Below, in pieces: positions 1 through 8,196 of a stretch of 37,170 nt of DNA. The stretch spans positions 36,475-73,644 of the forward strand of contig KB291777.1 in assembly GCA_000318405.1 (NCBI GenBank), given 5' to 3'. Each line of letters begins with the position of its first letter. Position 1 is the first letter of the stretch. The notes under the pieces were generated by a model. That model did not search any database, was not told the origin of the DNA, and saw only the letters and a list, made by a program, of their open reading frames with translations. The DNA comes from Brevundimonas diminuta 470-4 (GTDB taxonomy: Bacteria; Pseudomonadota; Alphaproteobacteria; Caulobacterales; Caulobacteraceae). The position numbers were made by a program, and so were the translations under genes.

Positions 1-4
1 CCCA

Positions 5-27
5 CCTTCTCCCACAAGGGGAGAAGG
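5..27. repeat. Short palindromic repeat at the left edge
   Basis: Nine-base arms CCTTCTCCC and GGGAGAAGG flank a five-base loop (14-18). The element sits just past the stop codon of the dipeptidase gene and could end its transcription, but there is no T-run. It resembles the small dispersed palindromes common between genes in GC-rich alphaproteobacteria. That it is dispersed is inferred, since only this copy is visible. Confidence 0.5.
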
Positions 28-34
28 GTTCGAC

Positions 35-1321
35 TTACTCCGGCGCGCCGTCGTCGGGCAGCTTAGCCAGGCTCGGTCGCTCAGCCCGCTTGGACTCCGC
101 CACGCGCTCCACAGCCCGCATGACGCGCAGCAGGTTCTCGCCCGAGATCTTGCGGATATCCGCCTCGCTCCAGCCGCGGCGCATCAGCTCGGCCAGCAGG
201 CGCGGGTAGCCGTCCACGCCCTCCAGGCCGACCGGCAGGCTGTCCACCCCGTCATAATCGCCACCCAGACCAATGTGGTCGATGCCCGCCACGTCGCGAA
301 CGTGCTGGATGTGGGCGATGACGTCCTCCATCGTCGCCTTGGGCGCCGGGTTGGCGGCATTCCAGGCGTCCATGCCCGCCTTCACTGCGGCGGGATCGCC
401 GGGATTGAGAGCACTGAGCCGCGTCATCTCGGCTGCCCGCGCCGCGCCCGAGGCGCGCACGGCTTCGCTGATGAAGCCTGGCACGAAGGTCACCATGACG
501 ATGCCGCCGTTGCCCGCCATCTGGCGCAGCACCGCGTCGGGCACATTGCGCGGATGGGCCGTCACCGCCCGCGCCGAGGAGTGGGAGAAGATCACCGGCG
601 CCGAAGAGACGCGGATGGCGTCGACCATCGTGTCCTCGGACACGTGGCTCAGGTCGACCATCATGCCCAGGCGGTTCATCTCGCGGACCACCTCCTCGCC
701 AAAAGCGTTCAGGCCGTTCCACTTGGGCGCATCGGTGCCGCTGTCGGCCCAGGTCGTGCTCTTGGAGTGGGTCAGCGTCATGTAGCGCGCGCCCGAATCA
801 TAGAACTCGCGCAGCAGGCCCAGGGAATCGTCGATGGAATAGCCGCCTTCCATGCCGATCAGGCTGGCGATCTTGCCCGCGCGGTGAATGCGGACCAGGT
901 CATCGGCGGTCGTGGCGATCTCGAAAGTCTCGGGATAGGCGGCGGCGATGCGCTTGACGGTGTCGATCTGTTCGAAGGTGGCCTTGGCGGCCTCGACCGG
1001 CGCCATGCTGGCCGGCACATAGACCGACCAGAACTGACCGCCCACGCCCCCGGCGCGCAGGCGCGGAATATCCGTATGAAGACGCGTCGATGCGGCCAGA
1101 TTCGCATTCAGATCAACGCCGTGCGGGTCGTTCCCAAAGCCCTGACGCAAGGCCCACGGCAGGTCGTTGTGACCGTCGATCAGCGGCGTGCGCTTCAGAA
1201 TCTGCATCACCCGCGCCTCTTGCGGCTGGGTTTGAGCCAGAGCCGGTCCCGCCAGAACGGCGATGGAAGCGGCGGCCAGCAGACTGGCGCGCAGTCTGGC
1301 GTTAAGGGCGATGCGGATCAT
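35..1321 (-). CDS. Secreted membrane dipeptidase (peptidase family M19)
   Basis: A 428-residue zinc dipeptidase of the renal dipeptidase type, expected to hydrolyse dipeptides in the periplasm or at the outer face. A signal peptide (residues 1-29, ending ALA before QTQ) precedes the catalytic domain. The first metal motif is His51-x-Asp53 (DGHNDLP), and the bridging Glu158 lies in GMEGG. Later His motifs are MVDLSHVS and FSHSSARAVTAHPRN, and GLGGDYDG closes the site. Length is normal for the family. The ATG at 1321 is preceded by a strong ribosome site (GAGGGGAAACC). The gene is divergent from hemF and probably a single transcription unit. The true substrate (dipeptides, D-amino-acid dipeptides or similar) cannot be told from sequence. 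Confidence 0.9.
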   Translation of the reverse strand: MIRIALNARLRASLLAAASIAVLAGPALAQTQPQEARVMQILKRTPLIDGHNDLPWALRQGFGNDPHGVDLNANLAASTRLHTDIPRLRAGGVGGQFWSVYVPASMAPVEAAKATFEQIDTVKRIAAAYPETFEIATTADDLVRIHRAGKIASLIGMEGGYSIDDSLGLLREFYDSGARYMTLTHSKSTTWADSGTDAPKWNGLNAFGEEVVREMNRLGMMVDLSHVSEDTMVDAIRVSSAPVIFSHSSARAVTAHPRNVPDAVLRQMAGNGGIVMVTFVPGFISEAVRASGAARAAEMTRLSALNPGDPAAVKAGMDAWNAANPAPKATMEDVIAHIQHVRDVAGIDHIGLGGDYDGVDSLPVGLEGVDGYPRLLAELMRRGWSEADIRKISGENLLRVMRAVERVAESKRAERPSLAKLPDDGAPE

Positions 1322-1446
1322 GGTTTCCCCTCTTTGATACTAGGCCCGCCCGGTCGCCATCGGCGCTGCGTCTTGCGGGTGCGGCAGGCTGGCACAGCCG
1401 GGCCGCAGAGGGAACCGTTCGTATACCGCCCTGAAGCCGACGGATT

Positions 1447-1460
1447 GTGATCTGGATCAA
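1447..1460. promoter_or_regulatory. Candidate FixK/FNR-type operator upstream of hemF
   Basis: GTGATCTGGATCAA matches the TTGAT-N4-ATCAA consensus of the FNR/FixK family at nine of ten half-site bases. Its inner part, TGATC-TG-GATCA, is a perfect dyad. It ends 73 bases before the hemF start, a plausible activator position. Oxygen-responsive control of heme genes by FNR/FixK proteins is well known in alphaproteobacteria; its use here is inferred. The dipeptidase promoter may share the region. Confidence 0.6.
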
Positions 1461-1533
1461 GGCCCCCTCGCCTCGCCTGCGGCATCAGACCGTCGTCCAC
1501 GCACCCCGCCGGACTGTTCAGAAAGGCCGCGTC

Positions 1534-2427
1534 ATGGTTGAAGCCCTCATGATCCAAGCTGACCCCGCCCTGATGATTGAGCGCCGCGAGCGCGCCCGCG
1601 TCTGGTTCGAGACCCTGCGCGACAAGATCCACGCCGGTTTCGAGGCTCTGGAAGACGCCGCCCCCGCCGAACTGTTCACCGGCGAACCCGGCCGCTTCGT
1701 CCGCACGCCCTGGGATCGCCCCGAAGGCGGCGGCGGCGTGATGGGCATGATGGGCGGCCGCCTGTTTGAGAAGGTCGGCGTCCACTGCTCGACCGTTCAC
1801 GGAACCTTCCCCGCCGACTACGCCAAAAACGTGCCGGGCGCCGAGGAAGACCCGCGCTTCTACGCCACCGGCATCAGCCTGATCTGCCACCCGGTCAGCC
1901 CGCGCGTGCCCGCCGTCCACATGAACACCCGCCTGATCTCGACGACGAAGACCTGGTTCGGCGGCGGCGGCGACCTGACGCCTGTGCTGGATGCGGATCG
2001 CCGCGACGATCACCCCGACACCGTGGACTTCCACGCCGCCATGAAGGGCGCGTGCGACGCCTTCGACCCGGCCTGGCACGCCAAATACAAGCAGTGGTGC
2101 GACGAGTATTTCTTCCTGCCCCACCGCAACGAGCCGCGCGGCACCGGCGGCATCTTCTACGACCACCACGACAGCGGCGACTGGGAGAAGGACTTCGCCT
2201 TCACCCAGGCGGTCGGCGAGGCCTTCCTGAAGGTCTATTCGGACATCGTCGCCCGCCGCATGCAGGAGCCCTGGAACGACGCGGAGCGCGAGGAACAGCT
2301 GATCCGCCGCGGCCGCTACGTCGAGTTCAACCTGCTGTACGATCGCGGCACCATGTTCGGCCTGAAGACCGGCGGCAATGTCGAGTCGATCCTCAGCTCC
2401 ATGCCGCCCGTGGTGAAGTGGCCCTGA
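1534..2427 (+). CDS. hemF: Oxygen-dependent coproporphyrinogen III oxidase
   Basis: A 297-residue cytoplasmic enzyme that oxidatively decarboxylates coproporphyrinogen III to protoporphyrinogen IX in heme synthesis, using O2. Family blocks are intact: [19 protein letters not shown], the VHMNTR segment, [11 protein letters not shown], the FYDHHDS block, and the C-terminal [33 protein letters not shown]. The frame is open from a GTG at 1447, but that codon lies inside the FixK-type box. The ATG at 1534 has a ribosome site (GAAAGG, 1521-1526), so I choose 1534. The gene is monocistronic: divergent from the dipeptidase and convergent with the kinase gene, with a shared hairpin between them. Confidence 0.96.
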   Translation: MVEALMIQADPALMIERRERARVWFETLRDKIHAGFEALEDAAPAELFTGEPGRFVRTPWDRPEGGGGVMGMMGGRLFEKVGVHCSTVHGTFPADYAKNVPGAEEDPRFYATGISLICHPVSPRVPAVHMNTRLISTTKTWFGGGGDLTPVLDADRRDDHPDTVDFHAAMKGACDAFDPAWHAKYKQWCDEYFFLPHRNEPRGTGGIFYDHHDSGDWEKDFAFTQAVGEAFLKVYSDIVARRMQEPWNDAEREEQLIRRGRYVEFNLLYDRGTMFGLKTGGNVESILSSMPPVVKWP

Positions 2428-2433
2428 GCCGCA

Positions 2434-2457
2434 CGGATCAGGCCGGAACCTGATCCG
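2434..2457. terminator. Shared hairpin between convergent hemF and kinase genes
   Basis: Nine-base arms CGGATCAGG and CCTGATCCG flank the loop CCGGAA. The hairpin begins seven bases after the hemF stop and overlaps the last codons of the convergent kinase gene. There is no clear T-run on either side, so termination is inferred from position and stem strength. Confidence 0.45.
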
Positions 2458-4957
2458 CTTCCTGCATGACGACCGCCTCTATCGCCTCGGTCAGGGCGAC
2501 CACGGTCAGGGGCTTGGTCAGGTGGCCGTCAGCGCCCGCCGCCTGTCCCGCCTCGACGTGCTCCTGCAGGGCGTTGGCCGTCAGCATCAGCACGGGCGTG
2601 CGCAGCGCGTGCGTCGCCCGCTCGTGCTCGCGAATGGCGGCGGTCGCGGTCAGGCCGTCCATGACCGGCATCTGCATGTCCATCAGCACCAGATCGAAGC
2701 CGCCCTGCCTGAAGGCCTCCAGCGCCTCGGCGCCATTCTCGACGCTGACCAGATCGACCGGCATGGCCTCCAGCATGACCTGAACGACCAGGCGGTTGGC
2801 CGGATGGTCGTCGGCCAGCAGAACCTTCAGGCGCTCGTGGCGCGCGATGGCGCGCGCGGGGGGCGCAACAGTCTGGACCTCAGGTTCCGGCGCAGGCGGC
2901 AGAGACAGTTCGAACCAGAACCGCGCGCCTCCATCCGTCGGCGATTCGCAGTCCAGACGCCCGCCCATGAGGCGCACCAGATCGGCCGAAATCGCCAATC
3001 CTAAACCGCTGCCCCCGAACCGCCGGGTGATAGAGCCATCCGCCTGCTGGAAGCGATGGAAGATGCGCTGCTTGAACTCCTCGTCGAAGCCGATGCCGGT
3101 ATCCGAAACCAGGAACGAAGCCCGCCCATCCGCAGCGAGACGCGCTTCAACCCGCACCTGACCTGTTTCGGTGAACTTCACGGCGTTGCTGACCAGATTG
3201 GTCAACACCTGTCGCAGGCGCACCACGTCGCCGATGAAGGCGGCGTCGAGAGCGGGGTCCAGCTCCAGCGTGAGCTCGACGCCCTTCTGCATGGCCATAG
3301 GCGTCCACAAGGCCGTGATTTCGCGCAGCATGACGCCCATATCGAACGGCGCCGGATCCAGTCTTATCTCTCCGGTCTCAACCCGAACCGTGTCGAGAAT
3401 ATCCGACAGCAACCGCTCCAGGGTGACGCCGGACGACCGGATGATATCGACCAGTTCGCGATCCTCGGGCTTCAAATCCCGCCGTGAAAGCACGTCGGTC
3501 ATCGCCACGACGCCGTTCAAGGGCGTGCGGATTTCATGGCTCATATTGGCCAGGAACTCGCTTTTGGCCTGACTGGCCTCTTCGGCGCGAAGCCGGGCTG
3601 CGCGCAGGCGCCGGGACTGGCGCCTCTGCCAGATGACGACGAACAACGCCGAAAGGACGAACAGGAGGCCGATGCCCATGATCCAGTTCTGACCGCGGAT
3701 GACCGCACGCTGAAGCTGGGTATTGGCCCGCGCGGTCTGCAACTGACGACGACGCTCCGCCAACTGTTCCTGCATGTCTCCGGTGACCTGGTGGATGCCG
3801 GCGCTGAACCGCTGCGCCGCCTGCACGGCGCGGCGCTGTTCATAGTCGCGCAGCACGTCAAAAGCCTCGGCCGCACGCCCGGAGGCCCTCAGCACCTCGG
3901 CCTCCACGAGGCGTTCGCGCGGATCGACGATGCCGTCCGGCGCCAGCTCGCGCAGGCGCTCCAGATCACGCCGGGCGCCCTGGATGTCGCCCATACGCGC
4001 CCGCGCCACCCCGCGGATCGGCAGAATGTCGAGCGCCAGAAAGGCCTTGCGGTCGATAAGCCCAGCGTGAGACGCCAGACATTCCAGGACCTGGGCCGAC
4101 CGTTGCTGCATATCGGCGACCGCCGCGCACAGGGCCGCATCGTAGGCGCGAATGGCCGCAATGCCGGACCGTTCAGCCAGGCGGTGGTGCGCCGCGTAAT
4201 AGTGCTCGGCCCGCGCCAGATCGCCGATCTGAACCGACATCCGCGTCAGATTGTACAGGCTGTCGAAATCCGGGCGTGGATAGGCCGGGTTGGAATAGTC
4301 GATTTCAAACCGACGGAAAGCAGCCGCCGCCCCGGCCACGTCGTTGAGCTTCATCAGCCCCATGCCGGTCACTTCCCACACCCCGGCGCGAGCGGTGTCG
4401 GCGAAAGGGTCTTCGACCGGAATGTCGGTTTCAACGGCAGCCAGAAGACGCAGTCCCTCGCCGACCCGGTCCTGATCCATCAGAGCCAGGGCGAAGAGCC
4501 GGGCGGCGTGCGCCTTGACGAACCAGTCGCCAGTCGTCGACGCCACGCTCTCCATTTCAGAGGCCACAGCCAGATCACCCTGGTCATAGCGGGCGGTCAG
4601 CCCATTCAGTCGCGCGATCTGAAGGTAACGTCGATCGTTCGCCGCCTTGGCCTTCGCCTCCAGTCGACCGTTCCACAGGGCCGCCCGCTCGAAATCACCC
4701 TGATTCAGAAACGTCCAGGCGACGTGATACAGGCGGTTCAGCCCTTCGCGGTCGTCTCGCCTGAGGGCCTGATGGCCAAAAGCCTCAAGCGCGTCGAAGT
4801 CCGTGCGCATCGCCCGCTGCTCGACTGCGCGCGCCAGTTCGACCACCGCCGGGGGAGGCGCTGTATCGGCCTGTATGGGCGGCTCGGCGACAGCGACAGA
4901 GGTTGCCGCAACGCCCGCGAGAACGAAGCCCCTGAACAAAACACGGCGCTTCAACAT
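2438..4957 (-). CDS. Hybrid sensor histidine kinase with periplasmic TPR-like region and C-terminal receiver
   Basis: An 839-residue inner-membrane hybrid kinase. A signal or anchor segment (about 5-24) is followed by some 390 periplasmic residues, rich in Ala/Leu/Arg helix pairs resembling tetratricopeptide repeats. Then come a short coiled-coil-like stretch, a membrane segment near 425-442 and the kinase core. The H-box histidine is His474 in [10 protein letters not shown]. The N-box is NLVSNAVKF, and the ATP lid has DTGIGF and [10 protein letters not shown] CheY-like receiver ends the protein, with phospho-acceptor Asp760 (LVLMDMQMP) and Lys815. No DNA-binding or HPt domain is present, so a separate phosphotransfer protein is expected. 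The ATG at 4957 has GGGAGGA just upstream; an in-frame ATG at 4975 has none. The signal is unknown; the repeat region suggests a protein or peptide partner. Confidence 0.9.
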   Translation of the reverse strand: MLKRRVLFRGFVLAGVAATSVAVAEPPIQADTAPPPAVVELARAVEQRAMRTDFDALEAFGHQALRRDDREGLNRLYHVAWTFLNQGDFERAALWNGRLEAKAKAANDRRYLQIARLNGLTARYDQGDLAVASEMESVASTTGDWFVKAHAARLFALALMDQDRVGEGLRLLAAVETDIPVEDPFADTARAGVWEVTGMGLMKLNDVAGAAAAFRRFEIDYSNPAYPRPDFDSLYNLTRMSVQIGDLARAEHYYAAHHRLAERSGIAAIRAYDAALCAAVADMQQRSAQVLECLASHAGLIDRKAFLALDILPIRGVARARMGDIQGARRDLERLRELAPDGIVDPRERLVEAEVLRASGRAAEAFDVLRDYEQRRAVQAAQRFSAGIHQVTGDMQEQLAERRRQLQTARANTQLQRAVIRGQNWIMGIGLLFVLSALFVVIWQRRQSRRLRAARLRAEEASQAKSEFLANMSHEIRTPLNGVVAMTDVLSRRDLKPEDRELVDIIRSSGVTLERLLSDILDTVRVETGEIRLDPAPFDMGVMLREITALWTPMAMQKGVELTLELDPALDAAFIGDVVRLRQVLTNLVSNAVKFTETGQVRVEARLAADGRASFLVSDTGIGFDEEFKQRIFHRFQQADGSITRRFGGSGLGLAISADLVRLMGGRLDCESPTDGGARFWFELSLPPAPEPEVQTVAPPARAIARHERLKVLLADDHPANRLVVQVMLEAMPVDLVSVENGAEALEAFRQGGFDLVLMDMQMPVMDGLTATAAIREHERATHALRTPVLMLTANALQEHVEAGQAAGADGHLTKPLTVVALTEAIEAVVMQEADQVPA

Positions 4958-5027
4958 CTTCCTCCCGCCTGACATGGGCGCGACAGTGGTGGCGAGTTAT
5001 TGAGCAAGGCTTATCGCCCCGCCGCAA

Positions 5028-5744
5028 TCACGCCTTATTTTTCTCTGCGTTCGATACGCCCAGATAGTTGCGGATCCAAGCGCCCAGTACCGCCCTGTCG
5101 TTGGCCCGCTCCAGGCTGGCCTGCGCCTCGTCCACCAGATGCTCGGCGATCCGCCCGCGCCGCCCCTCGGTCAGGGCTGCGGCGAAGGCGGGGTCAAACT
5201 CGGGATGGCACTGGAAGCTGATGGCGTCGTCTCCCCAGGCCACGCCCGCATGGGGCGTGAAGGGACTGGCCGCGATCACCCGCGCATCGTCCGCCAGCGC
5301 GATCACCTGGTCCTGGTGCGAGGCGGGAATGGATAGGGTCGCAGCGGGAGGCTGCATCCACGCCTCGTCGCCGGTGACCTCATAGGTATGCAGGCCCACG
5401 CCCCAGCCGCGCCCCGACTTTTCGACCCGGCCTCCGAACGCCTGAGCCATGATCTGATGGCCGAAGCAGATGCCCGCCAGGCGCGTCTTGCCCCGTGCAT
5501 CGCGCAGCCACTGCGCCAGCGGCTCGATCCACGGCAGGTCCTCATAGACGCCCGCCGCAGAGCCTGTGACGATGACGCCCGCGAAGGCCGTAGGGTCATC
5601 CGGCAGTTCGCCCGCCTGAACGTCAAAGCGGCGCGTGGCCACGCCGTCGCCCAGCAGGGCGCGGAACTGATCGACATAGTCGCCGTATCGCGCGGCCAGA
5701 TCCGCTGGCGGTCGCCCGGTCTCAAGAATGGCGATGACGTTCAT
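5028..5744 (-). CDS. Class I glutamine amidotransferase-like protein
   Basis: A 238-residue single-domain protein of the GMP-synthase-type class I amidotransferase group. The nucleophile Cys93 sits in GICFGHQIMAQAFGG. The triad is completed by His180 and Glu182 in CHPEF. The oxyanion region VTGSAAGVYED is also present. Such stand-alone proteins often act on gamma-glutamyl compounds or are called GMP-synthase-like; the real substrate is not visible here. It is transcribed in the same direction as the kinase downstream, 70 bases apart, and is divergent from the ABM protein across 77 bases. Start: ATG at 5744, the first in frame. Confidence 0.85.
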   Translation of the reverse strand: MNVIAILETGRPPADLAARYGDYVDQFRALLGDGVATRRFDVQAGELPDDPTAFAGVIVTGSAAGVYEDLPWIEPLAQWLRDARGKTRLAGICFGHQIMAQAFGGRVEKSGRGWGVGLHTYEVTGDEAWMQPPAATLSIPASHQDQVIALADDARVIAASPFTPHAGVAWGDDAISFQCHPEFDPAFAAALTEGRRGRIAEHLVDEAQASLERANDRAVLGAWIRNYLGVSNAEKNKA

Positions 5745-5821
5745 GCTCGGTTTTCACTCCCGCAGACGCACTATGAAGGAAGCGTCGCCCTCTGGATTGG
5801 GGTAGAAGATCGACCAAGGCA

Positions 5822-6145
5822 ATGGGACGAACCGTCATGACCGCAACCGACGATCCGGTCGTGCTGATCAACATCTTCAAGTGCGACCAGCGCCATCTGG
5901 ACGAACTGATGGAGCGCCTTGCGGCGCTGGCCAAGGTGCAGTCCGGCCTGCCCGGCTTTGTCTCGGCGACCCTGCATCGCGGACTGAACGGCCGCGTCGC
6001 CGCCAATCACGCGGTCTGGGCCAGCGCGACGGATTGGAAGGCCATGACGCGCCACCCCCAGGTCGTCGCCGCCATGGGCCCGATCCTGGCCATCGCCACC
6101 TTCGAGCCTCACCTCTATGAACCAGGCGAGGTGACGAGCGGCTAG
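5822..6145 (+). CDS. Small antibiotic-biosynthesis-monooxygenase (ABM) fold protein
   Basis: A 107-residue cytoplasmic protein with the pattern of an ABM/dimeric ferredoxin-like domain: VVLINIFKC, a helix (DELMERLAALAKV), SGLPGFVSATLHRG, then AVWASATDWKAMTRHP. In characterised members this fold oxidises quinols or heme, or only binds ligands; which applies here is unknown. An alternative ATG at 5837 would remove five residues, and neither start has a strong ribosome site. The stop codon overlaps the convergent rlmJ stop within a CTAG tetranucleotide (6142-6145). Confidence 0.75.
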   Translation: MGRTVMTATDDPVVLINIFKCDQRHLDELMERLAALAKVQSGLPGFVSATLHRGLNGRVAANHAVWASATDWKAMTRHPQVVAAMGPILAIATFEPHLYEPGEVTSG

Positions 6146-6963
6146 CCCGCGCGCCACACTTCGGCCCGGCCTCCCGCGTCGCCCAGCGCCTGAACCGTCC
6201 AGCCGCAGATTTCAGCCGCCGCCGCCTCAGCCCCCGACGGCGCATTGACCACTGTCATCGCGCAGCCGTTCATCTTCATCGGATTGTTCAGCGGCCGCAG
6301 GCGCGCCTCGGCGACCAGCACCCGCGACAGACCCGCCTGTTCCAGCCGTCGGATGAAGCCGTCGAACGTCTCCAGGTCCTTCAAAGGCGTCCAGATCGCG
6401 ACGCACGCCGTTGGATCAGCGCCCACCACAGCCGCCGCCGTCTCGGCCGAGCGGACATAGTCGTCAGGCCGCTCGAACGGCGGGTCGATCAGCACCAGCG
6501 GCGCCTTGACGCCCCTAGCCGCGCGCACCGCCTCTTCATAGCCGTCGCCCGCCCGTCCCGTCGCATTCGGCCACGCGGCGAGCGCCTCGGTCAGCAGGGC
6601 TTGGACAGGCGGGTTCAGCTCAAAGCCGCGATAGGAGTCCTCCGGCCGCAGCGCCCGGGCCGTCAGCACCGGCGAGCCCGGATAGAACCGCACGCCGCCC
6701 TGAGGATTCAGCGCGGCCACTTCGGCCGCCAGCGCCTCGATCAGCGGGGGCCGGGCCTCGGCGGTCATCAGCCGCGCCACCCCGGCCTCTGCCTCGCGCG
6801 AGCGCTGGGCGTCGCCCGACAGGTCATAGAGGCCCGCCCCCGCGTGGGTGTCGAGCACCGTCACCGGCCCCCTGCTCTGGCGATCCTTCAGCAGCCACAG
6901 CACCAGGGCGTGCTTGACCAGGTCGGCGAAGTTTCCGGCGTGAAAGCTGTGACGATAATTCAT
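6142..6963 (-). CDS. rlmJ: 23S rRNA (adenine(2030)-N6)-methyltransferase RlmJ
   Basis: A 273-residue S-adenosylmethionine-dependent methyltransferase that modifies A2030 (E. coli numbering) of 23S rRNA. The N-terminus MNYRHSFHAGNFADLVKH is the family hallmark. The SAM-binding segment VLDTHAGAGLYDL follows (about residues 36-48). The catalytic motif IV is Asp160-Pro-Pro-Phe163 in LIDPPFERPDDY. Length matches the family. A GGGACGGAG ribosome site lies before the ATG. The gene is alone on its strand here, convergent with the ABM gene. Confidence 0.93.
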   Translation of the reverse strand: MNYRHSFHAGNFADLVKHALVLWLLKDRQSRGPVTVLDTHAGAGLYDLSGDAQRSREAEAGVARLMTAEARPPLIEALAAEVAALNPQGGVRFYPGSPVLTARALRPEDSYRGFELNPPVQALLTEALAAWPNATGRAGDGYEEAVRAARGVKAPLVLIDPPFERPDDYVRSAETAAAVVGADPTACVAIWTPLKDLETFDGFIRRLEQAGLSRVLVAEARLRPLNNPMKMNGCAMTVVNAPSGAEAAAAEICGWTVQALGDAGGRAEVWRAG

Positions 6964-7104
6964 GCCGCTCCGTCCCTCGCCCGCGCCCTCACGTCAAGCC
7001 ATCGCCCCGCCTTGAAGGAACCGCGTGACGCAGCCGCCGTTGCCGTATGCCGCTTGAGAAGAGCCATGATGATCGACCATTGGCCCCGCCCGACCACCAC
7101 CACA

Positions 7105-7128
7105 CGCCCCGCGCCGCCGCGCGGGGCG
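7105..7128. repeat. Perfect GC-only hairpin between rlmJ and the topoisomerase gene
   Basis: CGCCCCGCGC (7105-7114) and GCGCGGGGCG (7119-7128) pair perfectly around the loop CGCC. It lies in the 215-base divergent region between the rlmJ start (6963) and the topoisomerase start (7179). No T-run follows on either strand, so it is not an ordinary terminator; it could sit in the topoisomerase leader. The rest of this gap shows no other clear signal. Confidence 0.45.
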
Positions 7129-7178
7129 CTCCCCACTGTTCGCGATCAAGATGGACGCGGCAGAGCAAAGGCCCGCGC

Positions 7179-8180
7179 GTGACGAACCCTGATCTCGCCC
7201 CGCCCAAAGGATTGACCTGGTGCAATGACGACAGCCCAGGGCTGACGCGCCGTCGCTCCGGTCGCGGCTTCTGCTATCGGGATGCGGACGGCCGCCTGAT
7301 CCGGGACGCCGCCACGCTGGGCCGCATCCGCAGCCTGGCCATTCCGCCGGCCTGGACCGATGTCTGGATCTGTCCGCGCGCCACCGGCCATATTCAAGCG
7401 ACGGGGCGCGATGCGCGCGGCCGCAAGCAGTACCGCTATCACCCCGACTGGACGGCCCATGCGGCCGAAAACAAGTTCGAGCGCCTGCCCGCCTTCGCCC
7501 GCGCCCTGCCCCGTCTGCGACAACGCGTAGAGGACGACCTGTCCCGGCGCGGGCCGTGTCGGGAAAAGGTGCTGGCCACCGCCGTGCGCCTGCTTGAGAT
7601 CACCCTGATCCGCGTCGGCAACGCCCAGTATGCGCGCCAGAACCGCTCATACGGCCTGACCACGCTCAGCAAGCGCCACCTGGATGTGGACGGCGCCGCC
7701 CTGACCTTCGCCTTTCGCGGCAAGAGCGGGGTCGAACACAGCGTCAGCGTCCGCGACCGGCGCCTCGCTTCGGTGGTGCGATCGCTGCGCGACCTGCCGG
7801 GCCAGCAACTATTCAAATACCGAGATGAAGAGGGCGTACTGCGGCCGATCACCTCGGACGAGGTCAACGCCTATATCCGCGAGGCGGCGGGAGAGGCGTT
7901 TTCAGCCAAGGACTTCCGCACCTGGGCCGGCACGGTGTCCGCCGCACGCGCCCTGCGCGACGCCGAGGCCCCGACCTCGGCCGCCGACGCCAAACGCAAG
8001 GTGACGATCTGCATCAAGGCCGTGGCGGGTCTGTTGGGCAATACGCCGACGGTCTGCCGCTCGTCCTATGTCCACCCTGCGGTCGTCGCCCTGTTCGAAC
8101 AGGGGCGGCTGGCGCAAAGCCTGCCGAAGTCAGAAGCGGCCTCTTTCGAAACCGCCCTGATCAAGCTGCTGGCGGCCTGA
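7179..8180 (+). CDS. DNA topoisomerase type IB (poxvirus-like)
   Basis: A 333-residue type IB topoisomerase, which relaxes supercoils by nicking one strand through a 3'-phosphotyrosine link. The N-terminal domain has the GRGFCYRDADG and LAIPPAWTDVWICP segments and RGRKQYRYHPDW. The catalytic domain has EKVLATAVRLLEITLIRVGN, SYGLTTLSKRHL, FRGKSG and KDFRTWAGT. The nucleophile is most likely Tyr297 in CRSSYVHPAV. The frame is open from 7047, but residues upstream of the GTG at 7179 are low-complexity and unlike the family. AAAGG at 7167-7171 gives that GTG a good ribosome site. Bacterial homologues resemble poxvirus enzymes and are non-essential accessories to topoisomerase I. The gene stands alone between rlmJ and the convergent tdh. 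Confidence 0.92.
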   Translation: MTNPDLAPPKGLTWCNDDSPGLTRRRSGRGFCYRDADGRLIRDAATLGRIRSLAIPPAWTDVWICPRATGHIQATGRDARGRKQYRYHPDWTAHAAENKFERLPAFARALPRLRQRVEDDLSRRGPCREKVLATAVRLLEITLIRVGNAQYARQNRSYGLTTLSKRHLDVDGAALTFAFRGKSGVEHSVSVRDRRLASVVRSLRDLPGQQLFKYRDEEGVLRPITSDEVNAYIREAAGEAFSAKDFRTWAGTVSAARALRDAEAPTSAADAKRKVTICIKAVAGLLGNTPTVCRSSYVHPAVVALFEQGRLAQSLPKSEAASFETALIKLLAA

Positions 8181-8191
8181 GCCAGGCCGCC
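8171..8191. terminator. Hairpin at the convergent topoisomerase/tdh ends
   Basis: GGCGGCCT and AGGCCGCC pair around the loop GAGCC, spanning the topoisomerase stop codon. Only 16 bases separate the two convergent stops. No T-run is present; the terminator role is inferred from position. Confidence 0.35.
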
Positions 8192-8196
8192 TCGCC

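Noticed and set aside
275..1450. Long open frame antisense to the dipeptidase gene
   Set aside because: It is a shadow of a high-GC gene: low-complexity His/Arg/Gly sequence, no recognisable domain, and the opposite strand encodes a complete M19 enzyme with signal peptide.
7066..7182. Possible 38-residue peptide (MMIDHWPRPTTTTR...) before the topoisomerase gene
   Set aside because: It has a weak AGAAGAG-like site upstream but a low-complexity sequence spanning the GC hairpin, and it ends just past the topoisomerase start; no support as a gene.
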